Positions 23,054-31,495 of a stretch of DNA of 64,000 bases are shown in pieces. The notes beneath the pieces were generated by a model. That model was not told the DNA's origin. It was given only the letters and a program-made list of their open reading frames with translations, and did not search any database. Every line of letters starts with the position of its first letter. Position 1 is the stretch's first letter. The translations under genes and the position numbers were made by a program. Source of the DNA: Meandrina meandrites (taxonomy: Eukaryota; Cnidaria; Anthozoa; Scleractinia; Meandrinidae); NCBI GenBank assembly GCA_963693305.1, contig OY855908.1, forward strand, positions 25,465,493-25,529,492, in the 5' to 3' direction.

Positions 23054-23512
23054 TATGTCATGCAATCTTCGCTTTGTTTTGCCGATATAGAAAGCGTCAC
23101 AATCCCAGCAACTTGCTCTGTATACGACCTTAGATTTTTGAGAACGATTCAAACGATCTTTGTAAGGAAAAATTGGCTTAATCCGGCAAGTGTTCTGAAA
23201 AAACAACCTAAGATTGACAAAACCATAAAATTTATTAACACAAGATTTAAGACGGCGTTTAAAAACTTCGCTTTGGAAACCTAAATAAGGCAGCACAAGG
23301 ATTACATCTCTCTTGGGAACCGTGGTTACAGTTACGGAAGGTTTGTTCCTATGCTTGTTTAAAACATCATTCATATTGTAGGAAATTATGCCTTTCGGGT
23401 AGCCATTTAGAAGCAGTGTTTTCTTCAGATCAGAGAGAGTAGCCTGTAATGAAGAAAATGTCGAACAGATGCGAAAACAGCGATAGGTGAGGGTGCGGAT
23501 TAAATTGACTTT
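22835..23512 (-). CDS. Penelope-like element: RT thumb and GIY-YIG endonuclease part
   Basis: This open frame (minus strand) starts at the BEL insertion point and runs to a stop at 22835. About 225 residues include a linker with KKTLLLNGYPKGII, a DVILVLPYLGF segment, then the GIY-YIG domain WDCDAFYIGKTKRRL, conserved HA..DHAISTGHNIKWDH and the catalytic Glu in KIKETLFIRDLKP. The ORF computed further upstream (to 23572) begins inside the BEL LTR and is artificial. Its N-terminal half lies beyond the insertion at 29727-30334. The reading frame at the two insertion borders is collinear, so this part was open when the BEL element landed. Confidence 0.8.
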   Translation of the reverse strand, partial: KVNLIRTLTYRCFRICSTFSSLQATLSDLKKTLLLNGYPKGIISYNMNDVLNKHRNKPSVTVTTVPKRDVILVLPYLGFQSEVFKRRLKSCVNKFYGFVNLRLFFQNTCRIKPIFPYKDRLNRSQKSKVVYRASCWDCDAFYIGKTKRRLHDIKVEHFKSLTQVGHASAVADHAISTGHNIKWDHFEVLASGKCDFHCKIKETLFIRDLKPTLNDKVGSEKLWLY

Positions 23513-23517
23513 GTACT
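23513..23517. repeat. BEL/Pao target-site duplication (left), GTACT
   Basis: GTACT directly precedes the 5' LTR and recurs at 29722-29726 directly after the 3' LTR. Five bases is the usual target duplication length for LTR retroelements of this class. Confidence 0.9.
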
Positions 23518-23650
23518 TGTAAGAATTTGTGACAAATGTATCACGTGATTTCGAGGATAGAGTTTCAATCATTCAATCATTGTTATGTGTGATCGCTATT
23601 AAATTCATTGTGTCGGAAAACCTTGTGTTTATCGAGTCGATTTTATGAAA
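23518..23650 (+). repeat. 5' LTR of BEL/Pao element (133 bp)
   Basis: It begins TGTAAGAATTTG and ends TTTTATGAAA directly before the primer-binding site. It is identical to the 3' LTR except for one T/C difference near the end (TTTATCGAG versus TTTACCGAG). The LTR is short and lacks the usual CA 3' end, but the target duplication and primer site fix the boundary. Confidence 0.92.
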
Positions 23651-23668
23651 TGGCGCCCAACGTGGGGC
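23651..23668 (+). promoter_or_regulatory. Primer-binding site
   Basis: TGGCGCCCAACGTGGGGC starts immediately after the LTR. TGG pairs with the CCA end of a tRNA primer for minus-strand DNA synthesis. I did not assign the tRNA species. Confidence 0.85.
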
Positions 23669-23690
23669 AGTGAAAACGACACAAACGAAT

Positions 23691-26600
23691 ATGAGCGAAA
23701 AGGAGATCGAAAAGCTAGCGCGTGTCCGCGCGAAACGCGGAGGAAATCGAAGTGTTATGACGAAACTTATCTACGAGGCGGAGGGTCTGCTCGAGGTGGA
23801 ACCGATCGACAAACAACGAATGAAGATTATCGCAGATTCTCTAGACCAGAAGTTAACGTTGGTGAAGTCTCTCGACGAAGAAGTAATCGAAACATGTAAT
23901 GTGGAGGAAATCGTAAAGGAAATAGAAGATTCAGACGAAATCAATTCACGAGTGATGGAAATGTTGCGGAAGATCAACGACGCTACTAGCCCAAAACAGA
24001 ACGACCAAGGAATTTCGACATTGAGTGGAAAGAAAGACGAAGAAAATACGACCCCTATTTCACTGCAATCAACTGGTCCGATTCCTGTAGTTGCGCCTGT
24101 AAACACGTCTTCAACCTTGGATTCTGGAAACGACCAAAATCTTCAATTCCCTGGAACCCTAACGCCGTCAACTGGAATGCAATCGTCACATGTTCCTTCG
24201 AACAATCAAGCTGGAAATACGCAAGAACCGGGGAGTTCAGGTATGGCTTTTCAATTGCCTACTAACTTAAACACAAACGCCACAGCCTTTCAGCCTAAGG
24301 CTAAGTTGCCTAAGCTCGTTCTACCGAAATTCAGAGGAGATATTACGCAATGGCAGAGCTTTTGGGATAGCTTTAACAGCGCAATCCACACCAACCCCCA
24401 ATTGAGCCAAATCGATAAATTCAACCACTTGCATTCATTGTTGGAGGGTCAAGCTGCCCGCGCTATACAAGGGTTGACTCGAACGGATGCGAACTACAAC
24501 TCGGCAATTGAATTGTTGCAAAATCGTTTTGGCAAGACCCAGAACATTATCTCAACGCACATGGACGAGCTGCTTAAAATTCCTGTGTGTTCAGGAGATA
24601 AGGCTTTACAACTCCGGTTCGTATACGACAAGATAAGCATTAACGTACGAGGGTTAGCGTCACTGGGAGTAAATTCTACTCAGTATGGAAGCTTATTGAT
24701 TCCAGTAATCATGTCCAAATTGCCACAAGAAGTGCGAATTCAGGTCGCAAGAAATACCGCTCGAGAGGTATGGGAAATGTCTGAGTTGTTGGATGTCATC
24801 CGACAGGAAGTAGAGGCTCGAGAGATTAGCGAAGGTGTTAAAACAAACGTGAACAATACGGAAAAACCAAAACAACCACAGCTTAAATTACCTCCATCGT
24901 CTTTAGCTTTAGTCGCCGAAGGAGGCACGCAACCTACATCAATGCCAGGAAATCGAATCAAATGTGTTTATTGTCGTGGTGAGCATTATTCAGCTTCCTG
25001 TGAACGTGTTACAGACCCGCAAGCTCGCTTCGAAATTCTTCAAAGGGATCGCAGATGTTTTGTTTGCTTAAGATCCGGTCATCGTGGTAATTCGTGTAAC
25101 AAGAACTGTCGACGTTGCCAAGGAAACCATCATCAGTCCATCTGCCGACAGATTCTGTCATTGAAGGAGTCGTCATCTGCCCCAAACGAGAATTCGCTTG
25201 TGCGTGACATGCAAAACGCGACCCTTACAAGCCAGGCAACAGAGAATCAACAGCTCCCGAGCACCGCAACGACTGCTAGTTCCAAAACAAGGGGAACTGT
25301 TTTGCTGCAAACCGCCACAGCAATTGCAACTAATGAAGATGGTTCCAAGTCCACAAGGGTGAAAATATTATTCGATAGCGGGAGCCAGAAATCTTACGTT
25401 ACCGACAGTTTGAAGTCACGACTTGGTCTGAAGTCCACGAAAACGGAATTGCTTCATCTAAACACATTTGGCGAGAAAAACTTTCGAAAACAAAAATGTG
25501 ATGTTGTAACCTTGAAGCTTGAAGACCGCAATGACGAGGCCGTGAAGCTTACCGTTCTAAGTTTTCCGGCTATTTGCTCACCACTTCCGTCACGCGTAGA
25601 TTCAACAAGTTATCCGCATTTACACGGGCTGCAATTAGCAGATTGCTCCGACTCCCAAGATCCAGTAGATGTCCTTGTTGGTTCAGACCATTATTTGGAC
25701 CTCGTGTCAAACGAAATTGTACGTGGAGACTTTGGACCTACCGCGATCAAGAGCAGATTTGGCTGGTTGTTATCAGGACCAACGGAGTTCGCCTTGAGTA
25801 ACGAAACGACTGTGGCTAACCTCATCATCTCAGGAAACAGCAACGGCTTGTCGGAACCCGCTCAAGATCACCTCGTTGATACTTTGAAGCAATTCTGGGA
25901 AACGGAGTCGATTGGAATAAAGGAAGAAACGCCTTACAAGCAATCGAGCGATGGTTTTAACGAGAACGTTAGCTTTAACGGGGAGCGTTACGAAGTGAAT
26001 CTACCATGGCTAGAGAACCGTCCTGAAGTTTCAAGCGACTTCGAACTGTGCGTTAACCGACTCAAATCGTTGCAGCGAAGGATGTTAAAGGAGCCCGAGT
26101 TAATTGAAGAATATAATCAAATCATTGAAGATCAAATGCGTCAGGGAATAGTGGAAAAGGTTCCCGCCGAGGAAGACAAGGTGAAAGAAAGCAAAAGTGT
26201 GCACTATTTGCCACACCACGCCGTGATTCGAAGAGATCGAGAAACGACTAAGTTGAGAGTTGTATACGATGGATCAGCCAAGCCATCCGGACGTGATCAC
26301 TCCTTGAACGATTGCCTTCAAACTGGTCCTAATTACACGCCGCAGTTATTCGACACGCTTGTCAGATTTCGCTGGCACAAAATTGGCCTGACAGCCGACA
26401 TTGAGAAGGCCTTTCTCATGGTGGGAATTAACGAAGCAGACAAGGATATGCTGAGATTCTTATGGTTTAATGATCCAGGGGATATAAACTCTGACATTAT
26501 CCATCTGAGGTTCACTCGACTCGTCTTTGGACTCAGACCATCACCAGCTATTTTGGGATCGACCATTCGACACCATTTAGACGCGCAGATATCGGAGGAG

Positions 26601-29453
26601 TTCAAGGCGGAATTGATAGAGCGATTGAAGAATTCTCTCTACGTTGATGATCTCGTTACTGGCGAAGAGAACGAAGCCAAGGCGCTTGATTTGTATTCAA
26701 GGTCTAAATCAATTATGAAACGAGGAGGGTTCAATCTACGAAAATGGAACACTAACTCAAGAGTTGTAATAGAGGCGATTAATCGATCAAATAACAGCGC
26801 TATGCCACCATCTGTAAACCAAAGCATGAAGGCCATCACCGAAGAAGACGAGTCTTACGCAAAGGCCACGACAGGACCGCCCATCGACGACGAAGGATCC
26901 ACCGACAACGGCATTGTCAAGGTATTGGGCTCAATTTGGGACACCGCAAATGATCAGCTCACGTTCAATCTGTCAGATCTTTCCGATCAAGCGAAGTTGC
27001 TCCCGACCACAAAACGATCGTTGTTGAAGATCTCAGCTAAAATATTCGATCCTCTTGGACTGTTGAGCCCATTTACTATTCGGTGGAAGGTTTTATTTCA
27101 AGCACTATGCAATGAACACACTGACTGGGATGAGCAGCTAAAGGACGAACACTTGAAGAAATGGAATTCACTCACTGCAGAGCTTCAAACGTTGAACAAT
27201 GTTCGCATACCGAGATGTTATTTTGACAACAAGTGTAGTCAGCTGAAGTTTTCACAACTTCACTGCTTCAGTGGTGCTTCAGAAAGGGCATACGCAGCTA
27301 CTATTTATCTTCGCTCGACTTATGATGACGGACACGTTGATGTCAATTTGATTGCTTCAAAGACCAAGGTCGCACCATTGAAGAAGCAAAGCATCCCCAG
27401 GCTTGAGTTACTTGGAGCCACGATTCTTGTTCGTCTAGCTAAAGCCGTACAAAACGCCTTACCTCAGAAGTTGGAAAACGTGTATTACTGGGTCGACTCC
27501 ATGACGGTCTTGTGCTGGATCAAGAATACCAAACCGTGGAAGCAGTATGTTTTGAGTCGAGTGCAAGAAATCCGAGAAAACACCCCTAGAGAGTCGTGGA
27601 ATTTCTGTCCAGGCGAACAGAACCCAGCCGACATCCCTTCGCGAGGAAGGACGGCAAATGATCTGGTTACAGAGAAAACGTGGTGGAAGGGCCCAGAATT
27701 TCTGTACAAGCTCGAAGCAGAATGGCCAGAGGAGGATAACGCCCAATTTGAAAACGAAAACGCCATGAACGAACTTCTGAAGAATCCTCCGACAACTACG
27801 CACGTTTTAGCTGCAAGTGCTCAGGTGCAACAGGCCGGCGCACATCAAATCATCGACGCTAACCGCTATAGTAGTTTCAAGAAATTGTTACGGATTACTG
27901 CCTATGTTCTTCGATTCGTAAGGAGGTCAACCGAGAGAAGTCTCGAATTGAATGCTGAAGAAATCAGATCTGCAGAAGAACTGTGGATTAAGTCCATACA
28001 GAATCAATCATTCTCAGAAGAAGTTTGTCATTTGATGTCGACCAAGAAATCGCCCGTTCCAGTTCTTGTCCGACAGTTTGATCTCTACTTAGACGATAAG
28101 GGCATTGTACGATGCAAGGGAAGAATTCACAACAGCTCACTTAATCAAGAAGTCAAAACTCCAATGCTGTTACCCTCGAAGCACCACGTCGTGGACTTGA
28201 TTATTAGAGAAACTCACGACCGCATGTTACACAGCGGAGTGAATACAACGTTGACCGCAGTGCGAGAGCGTTTCTGGATAATTCGAGGGAGGCAAAGTGT
28301 CAAGAGGGTCCTAAGAAAATGCGTCAAATGCAAGAGGGTAGAAGGACAACCATTCTCTCTACCTCAACCACCCGAGTTACCCGAAGAACGAGTTTCAGAC
28401 GACCCACCCTTCACACATACAGGTGTGGACTTTGCTGGTCCTTTATACAAGAAAGAAAAGGGTGCCAACGCTGAAAATTCCAAGGCATATGTTTGCCTGT
28501 TTACGTGCGCCTCGACAAGAGCCGTCCACTTAGAGCTTACAGGTCGACTGAGTACTGAAGCCTTCTTAATGGCATTTCGCCGATTCACAAGTAGAAGAGG
28601 ACTGTCATCTACCCTAATATCCGACAACGCCAAGACGTTCAAGTCCGCTTCGAAGGACATTGTTAAAATACCGAGAGCAAAGGAAGTTCTTCACTATATG
28701 GCAAACAAAGGCGTAACGTGGAAATTTATTGTCGAGAAAGCCGCATGGTGGGGTGGATTTTGGGAGCGCTTAGTTCAAACGGTAAAGCGCGCGCTCAAGA
28801 AGGTGATTGGACGGAGCTGTCTATCTTTTGAAGAGCTCGGCACCCTGCTGACAGAAGTCGAAAACATCGTTAACGCCAGGCCCCTAACATACGTTTATGA
28901 CGACTTGGATGGTGTCAGTTTTGTGCTTACTCCTTCCCACTTGATCAACGGTCGACGCTTACAGAACACTGCCAATTCAAGCCACTTTGAAATTGTCAGT
29001 ACGCATGAGTCACTGACGCGACGATCTAAACATCATAAACGCCTTCTGAACCAGTTTACAGTGACATGGAGAAAGGAGTATTTGACCGACCTACGTCAAA
29101 CTCACGCCACGAATGCTAGAAGAAGAGGAGAAAATCCTGAAATTGCCGTCGGTGATGTAGTACTGTTGCAGAACGATTCTACCAAGAGAGTAATGTGGAA
29201 GTTGGCGATCGTTAATGCGTTGATTGCTGGAATTGACGGGAAGATTAGAGCGGCCGTTGTGCGTGTAGCTGAATCGGGGAGCTTACTTAGAAGGAGTGTG
29301 AAGCATCTGTTCCCCATCGAAGTGAAAGCAAACATCGCATTGCCGGAGCCTGAGAGTCACTCTGAACAAGGAAACGATCCAGTTACTGCTGTAAGCCGAC
29401 CTCGCCGAAGTGCTGCGATAAACGCAGATTTCTTGCGACGACTTAGATCGTGA
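23691..29453 (+). CDS. BEL/Pao gag-pol polyprotein (1920 aa, intact)
   Basis: The first ATG in frame is at 23691, 41 bases after the LTR; an earlier GTG at 23670 is not a credible eukaryotic start. Domains in order: coiled N-terminus; DUF1759-type gag (from about residue 200, LPKLVLPKFRGDITQWQSFW); zinc knuckles (424-484, CVYCRGEHYSASC, then CFVCLRSGHRGNSC); retropepsin-like protease with DSG at 562; RT (from about 854, LRVVYDGSAKPSGRDHSLND; LTADIEKAFLMVGI; catalytic YVDD at 984); RNase H (about 1187-1325, ending PGEQNPADIPSRG); HHCC integrase with D1580, D1645, E1692; and a C-terminal DUF5641-like tail. This is the full Pao-type order in one frame with no stop. There is no envelope gene. It lies sense to the host gene. 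Confidence 0.96.
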   Translation: MSEKEIEKLARVRAKRGGNRSVMTKLIYEAEGLLEVEPIDKQRMKIIADSLDQKLTLVKSLDEEVIETCNVEEIVKEIEDSDEINSRVMEMLRKINDATSPKQNDQGISTLSGKKDEENTTPISLQSTGPIPVVAPVNTSSTLDSGNDQNLQFPGTLTPSTGMQSSHVPSNNQAGNTQEPGSSGMAFQLPTNLNTNATAFQPKAKLPKLVLPKFRGDITQWQSFWDSFNSAIHTNPQLSQIDKFNHLHSLLEGQAARAIQGLTRTDANYNSAIELLQNRFGKTQNIISTHMDELLKIPVCSGDKALQLRFVYDKISINVRGLASLGVNSTQYGSLLIPVIMSKLPQEVRIQVARNTAREVWEMSELLDVIRQEVEAREISEGVKTNVNNTEKPKQPQLKLPPSSLALVAEGGTQPTSMPGNRIKCVYCRGEHYSASCERVTDPQARFEILQRDRRCFVCLRSGHRGNSCNKNCRRCQGNHHQSICRQILSLKESSSAPNENSLVRDMQNATLTSQATENQQLPSTATTASSKTRGTVLLQTATAIATNEDGSKSTRVKILFDSGSQKSYVTDSLKSRLGLKSTKTELLHLNTFGEKNFRKQKCDVVTLKLEDRNDEAVKLTVLSFPAICSPLPSRVDSTSYPHLHGLQLADCSDSQDPVDVLVGSDHYLDLVSNEIVRGDFGPTAIKSRFGWLLSGPTEFALSNETTVANLIISGNSNGLSEPAQDHLVDTLKQFWETESIGIKEETPYKQSSDGFNENVSFNGERYEVNLPWLENRPEVSSDFELCVNRLKSLQRRMLKEPELIEEYNQIIEDQMRQGIVEKVPAEEDKVKESKSVHYLPHHAVIRRDRETTKLRVVYDGSAKPSGRDHSLNDCLQTGPNYTPQLFDTLVRFRWHKIGLTADIEKAFLMVGINEADKDMLRFLWFNDPGDINSDIIHLRFTRLVFGLRPSPAILGSTIRHHLDAQISEEFKAELIERLKNSLYVDDLVTGEENEAKALDLYSRSKSIMKRGGFNLRKWNTNSRVVIEAINRSNNSAMPPSVNQSMKAITEEDESYAKATTGPPIDDEGSTDNGIVKVLGSIWDTANDQLTFNLSDLSDQAKLLPTTKRSLLKISAKIFDPLGLLSPFTIRWKVLFQALCNEHTDWDEQLKDEHLKKWNSLTAELQTLNNVRIPRCYFDNKCSQLKFSQLHCFSGASERAYAATIYLRSTYDDGHVDVNLIASKTKVAPLKKQSIPRLELLGATILVRLAKAVQNALPQKLENVYYWVDSMTVLCWIKNTKPWKQYVLSRVQEIRENTPRESWNFCPGEQNPADIPSRGRTANDLVTEKTWWKGPEFLYKLEAEWPEEDNAQFENENAMNELLKNPPTTTHVLAASAQVQQAGAHQIIDANRYSSFKKLLRITAYVLRFVRRSTERSLELNAEEIRSAEELWIKSIQNQSFSEEVCHLMSTKKSPVPVLVRQFDLYLDDKGIVRCKGRIHNSSLNQEVKTPMLLPSKHHVVDLIIRETHDRMLHSGVNTTLTAVRERFWIIRGRQSVKRVLRKCVKCKRVEGQPFSLPQPPELPEERVSDDPPFTHTGVDFAGPLYKKEKGANAENSKAYVCLFTCASTRAVHLELTGRLSTEAFLMAFRRFTSRRGLSSTLISDNAKTFKSASKDIVKIPRAKEVLHYMANKGVTWKFIVEKAAWWGGFWERLVQTVKRALKKVIGRSCLSFEELGTLLTEVENIVNARPLTYVYDDLDGVSFVLTPSHLINGRRLQNTANSSHFEIVSTHESLTRRSKHHKRLLNQFTVTWRKEYLTDLRQTHATNARRRGENPEIAVGDVVLLQNDSTKRVMWKLAIVNALIAGIDGKIRAAVVRVAESGSLLRRSVKHLFPIEVKANIALPEPESHSEQGNDPVTAVSRPRRSAAINADFLRRLRS

Positions 29454-29575
29454 GACTTTGAACTGTTTTCTATATTTGTATAAGTTTCGCAAGAGAACTG
29501 AGGCCAAACTGTCTTATAGTTCGCATGATCTTTGTTTTGTTATGTTTTTTAAAGAACATCTGTTCACAGCGTAAA

Positions 29576-29588
29576 CAGATGCGGGGAG
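29576..29588 (+). promoter_or_regulatory. Polypurine tract
   Basis: CAGATGCGGGGAG sits directly before the 3' LTR. Its purine-rich end GCGGGGAG is the expected plus-strand primer. The run is short and broken by T and C further upstream. Confidence 0.65.
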
Positions 29589-29721
29589 TGTAAGAATTTG
29601 TGACAAATGTATCACGTGATTTCGAGGATAGAGTTTCAATCATTCAATCATTGTTATGTGTGATCGCTATTAAATTCATTGTGTCGGAAAACCTTGTGTT
29701 TACCGAGTCGATTTTATGAAA
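29589..29721 (+). repeat. 3' LTR of BEL/Pao element (133 bp)
   Basis: Same length and sequence as the 5' LTR with one substitution, implying a young insertion. It is followed by the GTACT duplication and then resumes the interrupted Penelope-like reading frame. Confidence 0.92.
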
Positions 29722-29726
29722 GTACT

Positions 29727-30334
29727 TTCTTGGTGTGAAAGAATCCCACTTGGTGTAAAGACCTGTGAAAGTCTTTTTGCGGTGTACTGTTGTAGAGAAG
29801 GCATTTTGATGGCGTTTGATGAGGACATCTAAGAATGGGATCTCTTGGTTTTCTCCGAGTTCCATAGTAAATTTGATATTGGGATGCCTGTTATTGAGGT
29901 AATGTAGAAAACTTGAAGCTTTGTCCTTATTGTCAAACAAGGAGAAAGTGTCATCCACATATCGAAACCAAATGGATGGACAGGTCACTGTATTATTTAC
30001 CCATTGCTCCTCGAAATAGCACATAAAGTGCTGGTCGTGGTAATCTTGGAGGTTCAGAGAGAGAGTAGAACTTATTGAGACAAATTTGAATTGTTTCATC
30101 AAGCGGTACATTAGTGAACAAGGAACACACATCAAAGGAGCACATAATTTCATTGTTATGTTTATGAGACTTAACCCAGTCCACAAAGCTGAAGGAGTCC
30201 TTGATTGTAAACTGGTTCGTAAAGATCGGTTTTAGGACACTTACAAGAAATGAAGCAAGATTGTAGTTATATGTATTAAGGACGTTCGCGCGAAAATCTT
30301 CTAACATTGACTTTTTTTCTAAAACTTTCACCAC
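29727..30334 (-). pseudogene. Penelope-like element: reverse transcriptase part, internally deleted
   Basis: Minus strand. Frame one (30334-29993) gives FTIKDSFSFVDWVKSHKH then SFDVCSLFTNVPLDETI, the Penelope RT motif A. Frame two (30186 to the insertion point) gives QHFMCYFEEQWVNN, WFRYVDDTFSLF (motif C, YVDD), IKFTMELGENQEIPFLDVLI and GLYTKWDSFTPRK. Between the two frames the whole segment carrying motif B (usually a GxxMGSPLGP-like stretch) is missing and the frame shifts, so the enzyme is dead. The N-terminal fingers are truncated upstream. The split half lies at 22835-23512. Confidence 0.82.
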
Positions 30335-30497
30335 TGTGAGTTTATGGGTTACACATGTAAGAAATGTAAAAAAATTGGGGGGTCACCGAATTCATTTCGG
30401 AGGCAAGATGTCCGAAAGATCACCTTAATATCTTATAAATCGGCCTTCGTTTCTGACAATGGCGAAAGTGTCTGTTTGCCCAAAAATAATGACAGAA
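30335..30497. other. Penelope-like element: junction between RT fragment and right arm
   Basis: No recognisable coding on either strand. It may be filler or a remnant of the fingers region captured where the element folded back. Confidence 0.3.
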
Positions 30498-30931
30498 AGG
30501 TTGAGCATTTTAAAGCCCTTACGCAAGTGGGTCACGCCTCTGCTGTTGCTGATCACGCAATCTCCACCGGCCACAACATCAAATGGGACCATTTCGAGGT
30601 CTTAGCCAGTGGAAAATGTGATTTCCATTGTAAAATAAAAGAAACACTGTTTATACGGGACTTAAAACCCACCCTTAATGACAAAGTTGGCAGTGAAAAG
30701 CTGTGGCTTTATTAGCTCTCACCTTTTGTTTTCATTACTGTTTAATTAGTTACCAGTACCTCGCTTTGTATTTTTAGGATTTAAATCTTTCGTTTTTTTG
30801 TAACCGTCACTTCTGAAGATGCGTGCTGTAGCATGCGAAACGTCAAGTAAGTTTTAGATTATTTTTCAAACCATGCGTAGTTCATGTGTTATGTTTGTTG
30901 CCGCTGTTTGCATTTTATTTCTCGTTAAATT
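30498..30931 (+). repeat. Penelope-like element: right inverted terminal arm
   Basis: On the plus strand it encodes the same endonuclease end (VGHASAVADHAISTGHNIKW...KIKETLFIRDLKP) and stop as the left arm, then the same 3' UTR. It includes CTGAAGA (30813-30819), a 6-bp stem with UGUA loop (30821-30836), GAAA (30837-30840) and CGTC. The arm is joined head-on to the truncated RT side, so the whole element is a partial palindrome. Confidence 0.82.
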
Positions 30932-31495
30932 GAAATGGCCAAAGAACAAGAGTGTTTACAATTTTTTTAGTTTTAATATGATCATGTCTGACTACAACTG
31001 CGGTATTTTTAGCGGAGCTCCTTTCGCGCGCCAGCGGAGCACCATGGGTAAGAATTTTTGGTAAAGCCATGCGGCCGAGAAAATTTGGTGCGTACACCCG
31101 CCCACCGCCCGCCCGTACAGACTCTCGGGGAGAGGAAGTGGAGTCCTGAGGCAGCCCGACCGGGGGTGGGGGGGAGGAGAATAGGCTGTGGGAGGTGGGG
31201 AGCAGATGAATGCCATCTCTACTTATATCCCTACTTACGTACGTAAACAGAGCTTACAACTTTGACATCCATGTTATGATCAATTGACAGCTGTCAAAAC
31301 AAGGTATCCGCTGACCAGTATCACGTGGCCATGTCGTGGGCTCACATGTGGAGCTCGTCGAGGTCACGTGTTTTTTTAAGTTGACCGCTGACCAGATGAT
31401 GGTTTTTCTAGTTGATCGCGGGCTCAAGTCCTAGCTTTTTACAAAGTTTTTGATTATCTCGTTAATTCAGATTTAAATAAAGGGGAAAGTTAATA
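30932..31495 (+). other. Intron d: repeat fragment with GC-rich patch
   Basis: GGTAAAGCCATGCGGCCGAG followed by AAAATTTGGTGCGTAC (about 31060) resembles modules near 59940 (plus) and 50690 (minus), so this is an interspersed repeat copy. It is followed by a CCGCCC-rich tract and a poly-G run at 31160-31180. A CACGTG motif occurs at 31323 and 31366. Confidence 0.45.

Noticed and set aside
23513..23572. N-terminal extension of the minus-strand endonuclease ORF
   Set aside because: It reads into the BEL LTR; the true Penelope-like frame continues beyond the insertion at 29727.
23670..23690. GTG as the start of the BEL polyprotein
   Set aside because: Nuclear translation normally uses ATG; the first ATG is at 23691.
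24693..29507. Minus-strand and out-of-frame ORFs across the BEL element
   Set aside because: Shadows of the intact gag-pol reading frame.
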